Source: Streptomyces sp. SLBN-31 (lineage in GTDB: Bacteria > Actinomycetota > Actinomycetes > Streptomycetales > Streptomycetaceae). Taken from it: a DNA stretch of 64,000 nucleotides. The notes beneath the pieces are model-generated. The model searched no databases, was not told the origin of the DNA, and saw nothing but the letters and a program-made list of their open reading frames with translations. The stretch lies in assembly GCF_006715395.1 (NCBI RefSeq), contig NZ_VFNC01000001.1:868001-932000 (forward strand), given 5' to 3'. The translations under genes and the position numbers were made by a program. Positions 1 to 7,988 of the stretch are shown here, in pieces (the stretch's first letter is position 1; each line of letters opens with the position of its first letter).

Positions 1-32
1 CTGTCGTACATACCTCTCTGAACGGAGCTGTG

Positions 33-989
33 ATGCAGGACGTCTCCACACTCGTCGCCCAGGCGAGGGAAGGCCGGCCGCGAGCCGTGGCCCGGCTGAT
101 CTCCCTGGTGGAGGGGGCGTCCCCGCAGCTCAGGGAGGTCATGGAGACACTCGCCCCGCTGACGGGCAACGCCTATGTGGTCGGTCTGACGGGCTCGCCC
201 GGCGTCGGCAAGTCCACGTCCACGTCGGCGCTGGTGACCGCGTACCGCAAGCAGGGCAGACGGGTCGGTGTCCTTGCCGTCGACCCGTCCTCGCCCTTCT
301 CGGGCGGCGCCCTGCTCGGCGACCGCGTCCGCATGTCGGAGCACGCCTCCGACCCGGGCGTCTACATCCGCTCGATGGCGACCCGGGGCCACCTCGGCGG
401 GCTCGCCTGGGCGGCCCCGCAGGCCATCCGCGTCCTGGACGCGGCGGGCTGCGACGTGATCCTGGTCGAGACGGTCGGCGTCGGCCAGTCGGAGGTGGAG
501 ATCGCCTCCCAGGCCGACACCAGCGTCGTCCTGCTGGCCCCCGGCATGGGCGACGGCATCCAGGCGGCCAAGGCCGGAATCCTGGAGATCGGCGACGTCT
601 ACGTCGTCAACAAGGCCGACCGCGACGGCGCCGACGCCACCGCCCGCGAGCTCAACCACATGCTGGGCCTCGGTGAGTCCCGCGGCCCGGGCGACTGGCG
701 CCCCCCGATCGTCAAGACGGTCGCCGCGCGCGCCGAGGGTGTCGACGAGGTCGTGGAGGCCCTGGAGAAGCACCGCGCGTGGATGGAGGAGCGCGGAGTC
801 CTCGCCGAGCGCCGCCGGGCCCGCGCCTCCCGCGAGGTCGAGACGATCGCCGTCACGGCCCTGCGCGAACGCATCGGAGACCTCCACGGCGACCGCCGCC
901 TGAGCGCCCTGGCGGAGCGCATCGTCGCCGGCGAACTGGACCCGTACCGCGCGGCGGACGAGCTGGTGGCGGGCCTGACCCAGGGCTGA
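33..989 (+). CDS. meaB: MeaB/ArgK-family P-loop GTPase, chaperone of a B12-dependent acyl-CoA mutase
   Basis: GTPase of the MeaB (ArgK, YgfD) family that protects and reloads adenosylcobalamin-dependent acyl-CoA mutases in the cytoplasm. Seen: 318 residues, normal for the family; Walker A GSPGVGKS at about residues 54-61; the DPSSPFSGGALLGDR segment; the ETVGVGQSE switch region; and the NKAD guanine-specificity motif. I start at ATG 33 because GGAG at 24-27 is then 5 nt away; the in-frame GTG at 30 leaves only 2 nt. The isobutyryl-CoA mutase gene lies about 9 kb downstream, so IcmA is a plausible client (inference). The gene preceding it is outside the window. A hairpin at 1006-1033 ends it. 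Confidence 0.93.
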   Translation: MQDVSTLVAQAREGRPRAVARLISLVEGASPQLREVMETLAPLTGNAYVVGLTGSPGVGKSTSTSALVTAYRKQGRRVGVLAVDPSSPFSGGALLGDRVRMSEHASDPGVYIRSMATRGHLGGLAWAAPQAIRVLDAAGCDVILVETVGVGQSEVEIASQADTSVVLLAPGMGDGIQAAKAGILEIGDVYVVNKADRDGADATARELNHMLGLGESRGPGDWRPPIVKTVAARAEGVDEVVEALEKHRAWMEERGVLAERRRARASREVETIAVTALRERIGDLHGDRRLSALAERIVAGELDPYRAADELVAGLTQG

Positions 990-1005
990 GGCCCCGGACG
1001 ACGAG

Positions 1006-1033
1006 GGGCGGGGTTCCTGTTCGGACCCCGCCC
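1006..1033. terminator. Hairpin between convergent meaB and MarR genes
   Basis: A perfect 9-bp stem, GGGCGGGGT (1006-1014) with ACCCCGCCC (1025-1033), and a 10-nt loop. It sits between two converging genes and could serve both strands. Confidence 0.65.
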
Positions 1034-1054
1034 GCCGTCCTGCCGGTCGGCCGC

Positions 1055-1531
1055 CTAGGGGCGTCCCCGCTGCCCGCGCAGGTGTTCCTGGATGGGCTTG
1101 AGGGCCTTGTCGAGTTCCGACAGTGCCTCGGGGGACAGCAGATCGATGAAGTGCCGCCGTACGGACGACACGTGGTGCGGCGCGACCTTCTGCATCGTCT
1201 CCATGCCGTGCTCGGTCAGCACCGCGTACAGGCCGCGCCGGTCGGACTCGCAGTTCTCCCGGCGGACCAGGTTCGCGTTCTCCATGCGGGTGATCTGGTG
1301 CGAGAGCCGGCTCTTGGACTGCAGGGTGGCGGACGCGAGGTCGCTCATCCGCATCCGTACGTCCTCCGACTCGGAGAGGTTCACCAGGATCTCGTAGTCG
1401 TTCATTGTCAGGCCGAACGGCTGCAGATCCCGTTCGAGCTGGTACGTCAACAGCCTGTTGACCTCCAGGTGGGTGCGCCAGGCGCACTGCTCCGCATCGG
1501 TCAGCCAGCGCGTGGCCGTCTCGGTCTCCAT
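1055..1531 (-). CDS. MarR-family transcriptional regulator
   Basis: A 158-residue MarR regulator, expected to act as a dimer with a winged helix. Seen: a helical N-terminus, the recognition region around residues 55-85 (SDLASATLQSKSRLSHQITR), and the wing motif RRENCESDRRGLYAVLTEHG that is typical of MarR proteins. The ATG at 1531 gives a normal family length. It converges on meaB and is followed on the same strand, upstream, by the AIM24 genes about 95 bp away, so it is probably a separate unit. Ligand and targets are not visible. It is not obviously linked in function to meaB. Confidence 0.88.
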   Translation of the reverse strand: METETATRWLTDAEQCAWRTHLEVNRLLTYQLERDLQPFGLTMNDYEILVNLSESEDVRMRMSDLASATLQSKSRLSHQITRMENANLVRRENCESDRRGLYAVLTEHGMETMQKVAPHHVSSVRRHFIDLLSPEALSELDKALKPIQEHLRGQRGRP

Positions 1532-1626
1532 GAATGAAGTCTACCTAAGAAGTTGAAAAGCGAACTAGTGAGGGTTTTCGCGTGACGGTGCGCACACGTT
1601 CGACGTCACACTCCGCAGACTACCGC

Positions 1627-2430
1627 TCACAGCCCGAAGCGACGCTGGAGGTCTCCCAGCTGTCCGGGAAGGCGCGGTGCCCCTCCCGGCTGTGAGGGCC
1701 CTGTGAAGGGCCCCCCGGAACCGGGGATTCCGGGCTCCTGCGGAACCATCCCCGTGGCCTGCTCGGCCATGAGGGTCTCGGACGACTGGAGCAGGACCGT
1801 GCCCGCCCCGACGAACTCGAACTGGTGCTCCTCTCCGGAGGCCCCTCCGAGGCCCGTCATCGCACGTAGACCGCCCATCACACCGGTCATGTAACCGTGG
1901 TCGTAGTGGTGGCACGGCGAGGGGCAGTCGGCCCAGCCGACGAGCGCCTGCGGGTCCACCCGGATCGGGGGTTCCATGAACACCACCGGACCGTTAGATG
2001 CGGCCACGAACTTTCCGGTTCCGATGAGTGTCAGAAAACCCGGCACGATCGATTGCTTGAGAGCGAGACTTGGCTGAAAAGCGAGCAAGTTGCCGGAGCG
2101 AATGGTCAGGTTGCCGTCGTCCAGGTCGTACGAATTCACGTCGAAGGCCCGGTCGGCGAGGAGCATCTTGCCCGAGCCCTCCGCCACGACCCAGTCGCTC
2201 GCGTGCAGAGGCGAATGGAACGACGTACGGACAAGTCGGTCGAGTCGACCGTGCCCGACGCCGTTGAACTCCATCGAGCCGTAGTACGCGATCATCTTCC
2301 CCTTCTGCAGGAACCACTGGCTCCCCTTGAGCTCGACGCAGAAGGTGTACTTGTTGACGTTGTCGTCGACCGGCAGGGTCATGGGGTCGTAGACCGTCGG
2401 GCCGCCGCCCGGAGCCCCGTACATGCTCAC
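1627..2430 (-). CDS. AIM24-family protein, third gene of a three-paralogue operon
   Basis: A 267-residue member of the AIM24 (former DUF124) family, a beta-rich fold of unclear function in bacteria. Seen: the family repeats of short beta strands with glycine turns, such as ILLSDRAFDV-like and GTVLLQSSE segments, and a low-complexity Gly/Pro C-terminus. The GTG at 2430 overlaps the TGA of the preceding gene by 4 bp (GTGA), implying translational coupling; ATG 2424 is an alternative start two codons in. It is the longest of three adjacent paralogues. No signal peptide or membrane helix is visible, so it is probably cytoplasmic. Function is unknown. Confidence 0.85.
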   Translation of the reverse strand: MSMYGAPGGGPTVYDPMTLPVDDNVNKYTFCVELKGSQWFLQKGKMIAYYGSMEFNGVGHGRLDRLVRTSFHSPLHASDWVVAEGSGKMLLADRAFDVNSYDLDDGNLTIRSGNLLAFQPSLALKQSIVPGFLTLIGTGKFVAASNGPVVFMEPPIRVDPQALVGWADCPSPCHHYDHGYMTGVMGGLRAMTGLGGASGEEHQFEFVGAGTVLLQSSETLMAEQATGMVPQEPGIPGSGGPFTGPSQPGGAPRLPGQLGDLQRRFGL

Positions 2431-3077
2431 AGCTTCTCCTCCGAGGCCTGGACGTAGACGGTGCCGCTGCCGCTGAACTCCAGCTGGAAGGCCTCGCCGG
2501 AGCCGCGGCCCACCATGTCGCGCCAGCCGAGGGCGGTCGACAGCTTGTTGCGTACGTCCCCGTAGTGGGCGACGTACGCCTGCGGATCGACGTGCACGGC
2601 CCGCCCCGGGGTGATCGGCACCTCGAAGACCCCGCCGTGCGCCATGACGGCCACCGACCCGTGGCCCTTCAGGGTCGTGGTGAACAGTCCCTGCCCGGTG
2701 ACCTGCCCGCGCACCATGCCCATCACCCCGCCCTGCGAGCCCATGAACATCGTGCCCTGCTCGAGGGTGCCCTCGAAGGCGAGCAGCCGGTCCGCCTCCA
2801 CGTACAGGGTGTCCCCGGTGAGGTCGATGACCTGGACGTGGTGCCCGCCGTGCCCGAACAGCACGGTCCCGCTGCCCTCGACGCTCATCAGCGGTGTCGC
2901 CTCGTTGGCCACCCGGCGGCCGATCATCGACATGATCCCGCCCTGGCCGCCCTGCATGTTGGGCGTGAAGGACACCTCGCCCTTGTAGGCGAGCATCGCG
3001 CCCCGCTGACTGAACAGCCGCTGCCCCGGCACCACCGTGGCCTCGATCATCTTGGAGTTGATCTCGCGGAAGCCCAT
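2427..3077 (-). CDS. AIM24-family protein, second gene of a three-paralogue operon
   Basis: A 216-residue AIM24-family protein, related to both neighbours. Seen: the segments FSQRGAMLAYKGEVSF near the N-terminus, VQVIDLTGDTLYVEADRLLAFEG in the middle (cut here to its family role as a beta strand pair), and EFSGSGTVYVQASEEK at the end. I start at ATG 3077, just after the TGA of the upstream gene (3081-3079); ATG 3086, three codons earlier and overlapping that gene, is possible. The tight spacing indicates one mRNA for all three AIM24 genes. No membrane segment is seen. Function unknown. Confidence 0.85.
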   Translation of the reverse strand: MGFREINSKMIEATVVPGQRLFSQRGAMLAYKGEVSFTPNMQGGQGGIMSMIGRRVANEATPLMSVEGSGTVLFGHGGHHVQVIDLTGDTLYVEADRLLAFEGTLEQGTMFMGSQGGVMGMVRGQVTGQGLFTTTLKGHGSVAVMAHGGVFEVPITPGRAVHVDPQAYVAHYGDVRNKLSTALGWRDMVGRGSGEAFQLEFSGSGTVYVQASEEKL

Positions 3078-3078
3078 C

Positions 3079-3711
3079 TCACACATCACCCGCGATCGTG
3101 TTCCGCTCGCTCGGCTGCACGTACACCAGCCCGTCCCCCTCGAACCGGATCTGGAAGGCCTCCCCGCCGCCCTCACCGAGCAGGGTGCGGAAGGTCACAC
3201 CGGACTGGAAGGACTGCCGCAGGTTCCCCTGGTGCGCGACGTACGCGCCGGGGTCGACGGTCAGCGGGTACTGCGCGCTCACCCTGAGCACCACCGCCGG
3301 CCCGTCGGACATGATCGCCGCCTGTCCGTGCCCCTCGACGGTGGTCGTGAACAGTCCGTTTCCCTGGGAGGCCCCGCGCAGACCGGTGAAGGTCGTGCCG
3401 GTGCGCAGACCCGCGTCCGTGGCGAGCAGGTTGCTCGACTCCACGAACAGCTTGTCCCCCTGAAGGCTGACCAGGTTGATCTCGGACGCGCGGTCGGCGA
3501 ACCAGCACGTGCCCTGCCCCCGCACCTCCATCACCGTCATCTGCTCACCGGTGAGGCGCCGCGTCACCATCCCCCGCAGCCCCTCCCCACCGCCACTGAG
3601 CTTCTTGAACGCCATCTGACCGTCGTACGCGACCATCGAGCCGTTCTTCGCCTTAACGGCGTCCCCGGTCATGTCGACGGCGAGCACTTTGCTGCCTTGA
3701 AGTCGGAACAT
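3079..3711 (-). CDS. AIM24-family protein, first gene of a three-paralogue operon
   Basis: A 210-residue AIM24-family protein. The open frame runs further upstream, but family homology begins at [16 protein letters not shown], so I use ATG 3711; the ribosome-binding site there is weak, and a GTG at 3717 is an alternative. Seen: strands such as [14 protein letters not shown] and the closing [14 protein letters not shown], which matches the end of the next paralogue. It leads the three-gene cluster and diverges from the DUF3817 gene at 3826. The 114-bp gap between them should hold both promoters. Function unknown. Confidence 0.82.
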   Translation of the reverse strand: MFRLQGSKVLAVDMTGDAVKAKNGSMVAYDGQMAFKKLSGGGEGLRGMVTRRLTGEQMTVMEVRGQGTCWFADRASEINLVSLQGDKLFVESSNLLATDAGLRTGTTFTGLRGASQGNGLFTTTVEGHGQAAIMSDGPAVVLRVSAQYPLTVDPGAYVAHQGNLRQSFQSGVTFRTLLGEGGGEAFQIRFEGDGLVYVQPSERNTIAGDV

Positions 3712-3825
3712 CGCCACGCTGTGAAGGTAACCCCCCGACCCGTCCCCGCTCGCCCCTTTGTCACAATGGGGAACGCTTGTGCATCCGTTCACAAAGAGCG
3801 ACCTGTCTCCCACCGAAGGTGACCC

Positions 3826-4170
3826 GTGGACCTCAAGACCGCCACCGCCCTCCGACGCCTCCGACTCGTCTCGGCTCCCGAGGCCGTCTCCTTCCTGCTC
3901 CTGCTGCTGTGCTCCGTGCTGAAGCGGACGACGGACTTCAACGCGGTGCCGGTGATGGGCATGGTCCACGGCGTGCTGTTCGTCCTCTACGTGATCTTCT
4001 GGGCCGACGCCTGGAACCGCACCAAGTGGCCGCTGCGGACCGCCGCCGTCTACTTCGTCCTCTCCGTCCTGCCGACCGGCGGTTTCTTCGCGGAGCGCAG
4101 GCTCAAGCGAGCCGCCGAGGACGAGGTCATCGCCTCCCGCGCTCGCGCGGAAGGGATCGTGAACGCATGA
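3826..4170 (+). CDS. DUF3817 small integral membrane protein
   Basis: A 114-residue membrane protein of the DUF3817 family, function unknown. Seen: three hydrophobic helices (about residues 18-33, 45-60 and 70-88), the family motif around [15 protein letters not shown], the TKWPLR loop and the GGFFAERR segment, followed by a charged cytoplasmic tail. GTG 3826 is preceded by GAAGGT at 3815-3820. Its stop overlaps the next start by 4 bp. A paralogue lies at 9905-10243 in this window, sharing the GxxHGWLYVLY / KWP / FFVERK pattern. Confidence 0.87.
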   Translation: MDLKTATALRRLRLVSAPEAVSFLLLLLCSVLKRTTDFNAVPVMGMVHGVLFVLYVIFWADAWNRTKWPLRTAAVYFVLSVLPTGGFFAERRLKRAAEDEVIASRARAEGIVNA

Positions 4171-4460
4171 TCGTCGCCTTCTCCGTGACCCCGCTCGGGG
4201 TCGGCGAGGACGTCGGCGAGTACGTCGCCGAAGCCGTCCGTGTGGTCCGCGAGTCCGGCCTGCCCAACCGGACCGACGCGATGTTCACCAGCGTCGAGGG
4301 CGAGTGGGACGAGGTGATGGACGTCGTCAGGCGGGCCGTGGCCGCCGTGGAGGAACGCGCGCCGCGCGTCTCGCTGGTCCTCAAGGCGGACATCCGCCCC
4401 GGCGTGACCGACGGCCTTACCTCGAAGGTGGAGACGGTGGAACGGCACCTCGCCCAGTAG
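4167..4460 (+). CDS. Thiamine-binding/MTH1187-family small protein
   Basis: A 97-residue protein of the MTH1187/YkoF-like (former DUF77) family, a ferredoxin-like fold often annotated as thiamine-binding. Seen: the family pattern [11 protein letters not shown] at the N-terminus, [19 protein letters not shown] central loop (here [16 protein letters not shown]), and a [13 protein letters not shown] strand. The ATG overlaps the DUF3817 stop (ATGA), so the two are translationally coupled. A strong terminator follows at 4476-4502. Binding of thiamine is inferred only from the family. Confidence 0.87.
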   Translation: MIVAFSVTPLGVGEDVGEYVAEAVRVVRESGLPNRTDAMFTSVEGEWDEVMDVVRRAVAAVEERAPRVSLVLKADIRPGVTDGLTSKVETVERHLAQ

Positions 4461-4475
4461 CACTCCAGGCCCCCG

Positions 4476-4502
4476 AAACCCCGGCCCGCGGAGCCGGGGT
4501 TT
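4476..4502 (+). terminator. Rho-independent terminator after the DUF3817/MTH1187 pair
   Basis: A perfect 10-bp stem, AAACCCCGGC (4476-4485) with GCCGGGGTTT (4493-4502), loop CCGCGGA, followed by further T residues. Confidence 0.85.
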
Positions 4503-4515
4503 TTCACACCCCCCA

Positions 4516-4574
4516 TTTGAGCGTTCGCTCAAAACAAAGTACCGTCGCCCCAGTGAGTTGAGCAGTCGCTCAAA
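4516..4574 (+). promoter_or_regulatory. Two palindromic operators and promoter of the SRPBCC-DUF4166-tetR operon
   Basis: Two near-identical inverted repeats, TTGAGCG-TT-CGCTCAA at 4517-4532 and TTGAGCA-GT-CGCTCAA at 4558-4573, are 41 bp apart (about four helical turns). TTGAGC at 4517-4522 also makes a -35 box with TACCGT at 4540-4545 after a 17-bp spacer, so the first operator covers the -35. The operon they precede ends in a TetR gene; autoregulation by that repressor is the simplest reading (inference). Confidence 0.75.
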
Positions 4575-4609
4575 AGCGGGAGCCACTCGGAACACACCTG
4601 GGGGAACGC

Positions 4610-5374
4610 ATGGCCCGCACCGGGCTCTACGTGGAGGCGCGCATCCGCACCCACCTCGAAGACCTCTGGACCCACACCCAGAACCCCGCCGCCCACCAGC
4701 GCTGGGACCTTCGCTTCACCGAGATCTCGTACCTGCCCCGCGCCGAGGGGGAGCCGCAGCACTTCCGGTACGCCACCCGGGTGCTGCCCTTCCTCACCGT
4801 CGCCGGCACCGGCGTCTCGGCGGGGGAGCGGGAACGCCCGGACGGCACCCGCACCTCCGCCCTCCGCTTCTCCTCCCCGCACCCCCTCTCCCTGCTGGCC
4901 GAGGGCAGCGGCTACTGGCGCTACGTCCCGGACGGCGACGGAGTCCGCTTCCTCACCGGCTACGACTACCGCCCCCGCTGGGGCGCCCTCGGCGCGGCGG
5001 CCGACCGCCTGCTGCTGCGCCCCCTGATGGGCTGGGCCACGGCCTGGTCCTTCGACCGGCTGCGCCTCTGGCTGGAGCGGGGCATCACCCCGGAGCGGGC
5101 ACTGCGCAACTGGCTGGCCGAACTGCTCGTACGCGCCCTCCTGATCACGGCGGGCTGCGCCGGCTTCGGCCTGGAGCACCGTTTCCTGCGGCTGTCGGGC
5201 CCCCTCGCGGCGCCGATGGCCTACGCCTGGCCGCTGCTCCTGGCCGTGACCGTCTCCCTGGCCCTGTTCGCGGGACCCCTGCCCTGCACCCCGGCGGCCC
5301 GCCGCTGCCTGCGCACACCCCCCACACCCGTGCGCGCCCCGCGCCTCCTGCGCACCCTGGGGAGCCCGCGATGA
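4610..5374 (+). CDS. SRPBCC-like protein with C-terminal membrane helices
   Basis: A 254-residue protein. Residues 1-150 look like an SRPBCC/polyketide-cyclase fold (N-terminal GLYVEARIRTHLEDLWTHTQ and the NPAAHQRWDLRFTEI segment, then beta strands ending in TGYDYRPRWG). Residues about 175-235 contain two hydrophobic stretches (LLVRALLITAGCAGFGL and YAWPLLLAVTVSLALF), so it is probably membrane-anchored by its C-terminus. It is the first gene of a three-gene overlapping operon with DUF4166 and TetR genes, controlled by the paired operators just upstream. Function unknown; a lipid or other hydrophobic ligand would suit the fold (inference). Confidence 0.8.
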   Translation: MARTGLYVEARIRTHLEDLWTHTQNPAAHQRWDLRFTEISYLPRAEGEPQHFRYATRVLPFLTVAGTGVSAGERERPDGTRTSALRFSSPHPLSLLAEGSGYWRYVPDGDGVRFLTGYDYRPRWGALGAAADRLLLRPLMGWATAWSFDRLRLWLERGITPERALRNWLAELLVRALLITAGCAGFGLEHRFLRLSGPLAAPMAYAWPLLLAVTVSLALFAGPLPCTPAARRCLRTPPTPVRAPRLLRTLGSPR

Positions 5375-6057
5375 CGACGATGACTCCGTCGATCTTCCGC
5401 ACCGCCATGGGCGCCGAGTTCGACCGCCTCCACCCCCAGCTGCGGCGCCGCTTCTCGGTCGGCCTGGCGAGCGGCGAGACGTGCACCGGCCGCGGCGTGA
5501 TGGACCGCATCTGGCACGGCGGGCCCTGGGTGAAGCCCTTCCTCGCCCTCGGCGCGACCCGCAACATCCTGGTCCCCAGCCCCGGCCGCGACGTCCCCTT
5601 CGTGATCGAGAACGTCCCGTACACGGACACCTTCGGCCGTGAGACGGTGAGCTTCGTGCGCACCTTCGACCTGCCCGGCCGCCCCCGCCGCTTCGACGCC
5701 CAGATGGTCCTGAGCCCCAAGAAGGACCGCGTCCTGGACTACCTGGGCACCCACCAGCACCTCGCCAGCGACCTCCACCTGCACGCCGAGCCGGACGGCT
5801 CCCTCCTCATCCGCTCCGGCGAACACCGCTTCCGAGAGGGCATGGTGGACGTAAGGGTCCCCGAACTGATCGGCGCCACGGCACAGGTGCGCGAGTCCTA
5901 CGACGAGACGACGAACCGCTTCCACATCCAAGTGAAAGTAGTGAACAAACACTTCGGCCCGCTCTTCGGCTACGAGGGCTCCTTCGAGGCGTCGTACACG
6001 GACATCCCGGCCATCCGCCCGGGCCTGCGACCGGTCCGCGAGGAGCGCCGCGCATGA
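5371..6057 (+). CDS. DUF4166 domain protein
   Basis: A 228-residue protein of the DUF4166 family. Seen: FDRLHPQLRRRFSVG near the N-terminus, a conserved DRIWHGGPWVKPFLALG stretch, FVIENVPY, and a C-terminal beta-rich part rich in charged residues. ATG 5371 overlaps the previous stop (ATGA) and its own stop overlaps the tetR start (ATGA), so the three genes are one translationally coupled unit. No signal peptide. The family is sometimes fused to saccharopine-dehydrogenase-like or epimerase proteins, but no catalytic motif is recognisable here. Function unknown. Confidence 0.85.
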   Translation: MTTMTPSIFRTAMGAEFDRLHPQLRRRFSVGLASGETCTGRGVMDRIWHGGPWVKPFLALGATRNILVPSPGRDVPFVIENVPYTDTFGRETVSFVRTFDLPGRPRRFDAQMVLSPKKDRVLDYLGTHQHLASDLHLHAEPDGSLLIRSGEHRFREGMVDVRVPELIGATAQVRESYDETTNRFHIQVKVVNKHFGPLFGYEGSFEASYTDIPAIRPGLRPVREERRA

Positions 6058-6698
6058 GCCCGGAGACGGCCAAGTCCCGGGAGACGAAGACCAAACTGCT
6101 CGAGGGAGCCCTGAACGTCCTCACCGAGCAGGGCATCGCGAAGACCTCGGCCCGCACGATCGCCACATCGGCCGGAGTCAATCAGGCCCTGGTCTTCTAC
6201 CACTTCGGCTCCGTGGACGAACTACTGGCCGCCGCCTGCCGGCACGGCGCCGAACAGGCGGTCGCCCGCTACCGCACCCGCCTGGCCGCGGTCACGTCCC
6301 TCTCCGAACTGCTCTCCCTGGGCCGCCGGATCCACGAGGAGGAACGCGAGGGCGGCCACGTGGCCCTCCTGGGTCAACTGCTGGCAGGCGCCCAGACCCA
6401 CACCGCCCTGGGCCCCGCCACGGCCGCGGGCCTGGACCTGTGGATCACCGAAATCGAGAGCACCCTCACCCGCGTACTCCCCAACACACCCTTCGGGGAG
6501 TTCGCCCACCCGAGAGGCCTGGCCCGCGCCGTGGCGGCGTCCTTCGTGGGCATCGAACTCTACGAGGGCGTCGACCGCGAGGGAGCCCACGCGGCCCTGG
6601 ACGCCCTGGAACAACTGGGAGCCCTGGTGGCCGCCCTGGAAGACCTGGGCCCGGTGGCCCAACGAGCGATCCGCCACCACCTGCGCCGCAGAGTCTGA
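6054..6698 (+). CDS. TetR-family repressor, likely autoregulator of its operon
   Basis: A 214-residue TetR regulator. Seen: N-terminal DNA-binding domain, about residues 10-60, with ALNVLTEQGIAKTSARTIA and the recognition helix GVNQALVFYHFGSVDELL, followed by an all-helical ligand domain. It is the last gene of the operon that begins behind two TTGAGCG-type palindromes (4517-4573), so those are its likely sites. Ligand unknown. It converges, across a long inverted repeat, with the winged-helix gene on the minus strand. Confidence 0.92.
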   Translation: MSPETAKSRETKTKLLEGALNVLTEQGIAKTSARTIATSAGVNQALVFYHFGSVDELLAAACRHGAEQAVARYRTRLAAVTSLSELLSLGRRIHEEEREGGHVALLGQLLAGAQTHTALGPATAAGLDLWITEIESTLTRVLPNTPFGEFAHPRGLARAVAASFVGIELYEGVDREGAHAALDALEQLGALVAALEDLGPVAQRAIRHHLRRRV

Positions 6699-6763
6699 GA
6701 AGCACGCCCAGGAAGTGCCACGACCCCCAGCAGAGCGTCCGCGGCACCACGGTGACCGCTCGC

Positions 6764-6789
6764 GCAGTTCCCCGCTCCCCTGGGTGCCT
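6764..6789. repeat. Copy of a common Streptomyces intergenic sequence
   Basis: The stretch CGCGCAGTTCCCCGCTCCCC closely matches, from memory, a C-rich sequence (CGCGCAGTTCCCCGCGCCCC) seen in many Streptomyces intergenic regions. Its role is not established. Confidence 0.4.
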
Positions 6790-6809
6790 GTAGTCGACGA
6801 CGGCGAGAA

Positions 6810-6917
6810 GGGGACGGGGTGGGGGGTGCCCGCCCGCAGTGTCGGGCGTCAACGCCGCTCACAAGCAAAGCCGACAGAACCGCCCGACCGAGGACGGACA
6901 CCCCCCACCCCGTCCCC
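6810..6917. repeat. 19-bp perfect G/C-tract inverted repeat between convergent regulator genes
   Basis: The arm at 6810-6828 (G-rich, GGGGACGGGG then TGGGGGGTG) is the exact reverse complement of 6899-6917. The 70-nt spacer is unremarkable. It lies between the 3' ends of the TetR gene and the minus-strand winged-helix gene, so it may be a bidirectional terminator. The G-tracts could also form other structures. Confidence 0.7.
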
Positions 6918-6923
6918 GACCCC

Positions 6924-7907
6924 TCACCCGTCCCCGGACACCAAAGCGATCCCCAACGGTGTCCGCTCGTACAGCACTTGATGCCCGTACCGCCGCGCGA
7001 CCAGCAGCCCGGCGTCCCGCAGCAGCGTCAGATGCGCGGAGACGGAGGACGGCGCGAGCCCCAGCCGATGGGCGAGCGCGCCGGTCCCGGCAGGTTCGTC
7101 GAGGGCGGCGAGCACGGCGGCACGCCCCCGCCCGAGGAGCCGTACCAGAACGTCCGGGGTGCGCTCGGCCGGCTCGGCCCACAGCCCGCCGATCCCCCGG
7201 GCCGGATACGCGAGGGTGGGCTGCCACGGCGGATCGAAGGTGCTGACCACGTCCGGCCAGATGAAGACGCTGGGCAGCAGAACGAGCCCCTGCCCCGCCA
7301 GCTCACGCTCGTGCTCGCCGCGGAACTCGACGGTCAGCGTCCCCGCCTCCCAGCCGAACCGCCGGTTGATCTCCGGCAGCAGCCCGCCGAGCCCCACCTC
7401 GGCCAGCCGCCGCGAGTGAAAGGCGATGTCGGCCTCCAGCAGGGCGCGCAGCCGCGGCCAGTCCGGGGCGATCAGGGCCCGCCAGACGCCCTCCATCGCG
7501 TCCGAGAGCTCCTCGACCATGCCTGCCGGATCCGCGAGCCACCGCTCCGCCGCCGCCGAGCCGAGAGCGCCAGGGGTGTCGGCAAGAGATTTCCACGTGT
7601 CCGCCAGAGCGACCTCCGGATCGCAGGCCCGTACCGCCGCGATCTCCTCCTCGAAGGAGGCGGCGGGCCCGATCGGCGGCGGACACAACCAGTCGGGACA
7701 GTGACCGGGCTGCGGCATCAGCAGCCACAGATCGCTGAGGTCCAGCCCCCGGGCCACCTCACCGACCCGCCGCAGCCACCGCGCGTGATACCCGTGCCGC
7801 TCGCGCCGCTTCAGCGTGCGCACCAGCTCCTGCGTCTCCCACAGCGGAGAGACGGCGAACCGGCACCGCAGAAAGTCGTCCTCCCCGAACCGCAGCCGCG
7901 AAGGCAC
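6924..7907 (-). CDS. ArsR-like winged-helix transcriptional regulator (DUF5937-type)
   Basis: A 327-residue protein with a large N-terminal domain and a C-terminal ArsR-type winged helix (about residues 255-315, with LAHRLGLAPSSVSAHLTLLR as the HTH and LLVARRYGHQVLYERT as the wing). This layout is typical of actinobacterial DUF5937 regulators. The open frame extends upstream, but the N-terminus that fits the family is VPSRLRFGEDDFLRCRF, giving GTG 7907; GGGAGG lies about 15 nt before it. It diverges from an MFS exporter gene starting at 7989, which is the obvious target. Confidence 0.82.
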   Translation of the reverse strand: MPSRLRFGEDDFLRCRFAVSPLWETQELVRTLKRRERHGYHARWLRRVGEVARGLDLSDLWLLMPQPGHCPDWLCPPPIGPAASFEEEIAAVRACDPEVALADTWKSLADTPGALGSAAAERWLADPAGMVEELSDAMEGVWRALIAPDWPRLRALLEADIAFHSRRLAEVGLGGLLPEINRRFGWEAGTLTVEFRGEHERELAGQGLVLLPSVFIWPDVVSTFDPPWQPTLAYPARGIGGLWAEPAERTPDVLVRLLGRGRAAVLAALDEPAGTGALAHRLGLAPSSVSAHLTLLRDAGLLVARRYGHQVLYERTPLGIALVSGDG

Positions 7908-7988
7908 CGCGCACCACCCACCCCTCCCAACATTCGCCCGAGCCCGAATCTCTAGGATGCCCCACCCCGCACCCGCAGGCTGCTGCCC

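Noticed and set aside
1..29. Tail of an upstream gene
   Set aside because: A frame ending CTC-TGA exists at 1-21, but seven codons are too few to support any call.
33..989. Lysine/arginine transport ATPase (ArgK) annotation
   Set aside because: The GTPase motifs (NKAD) and the nearby acyl-CoA mutase support MeaB; the ArgK transport role is an old misassignment.
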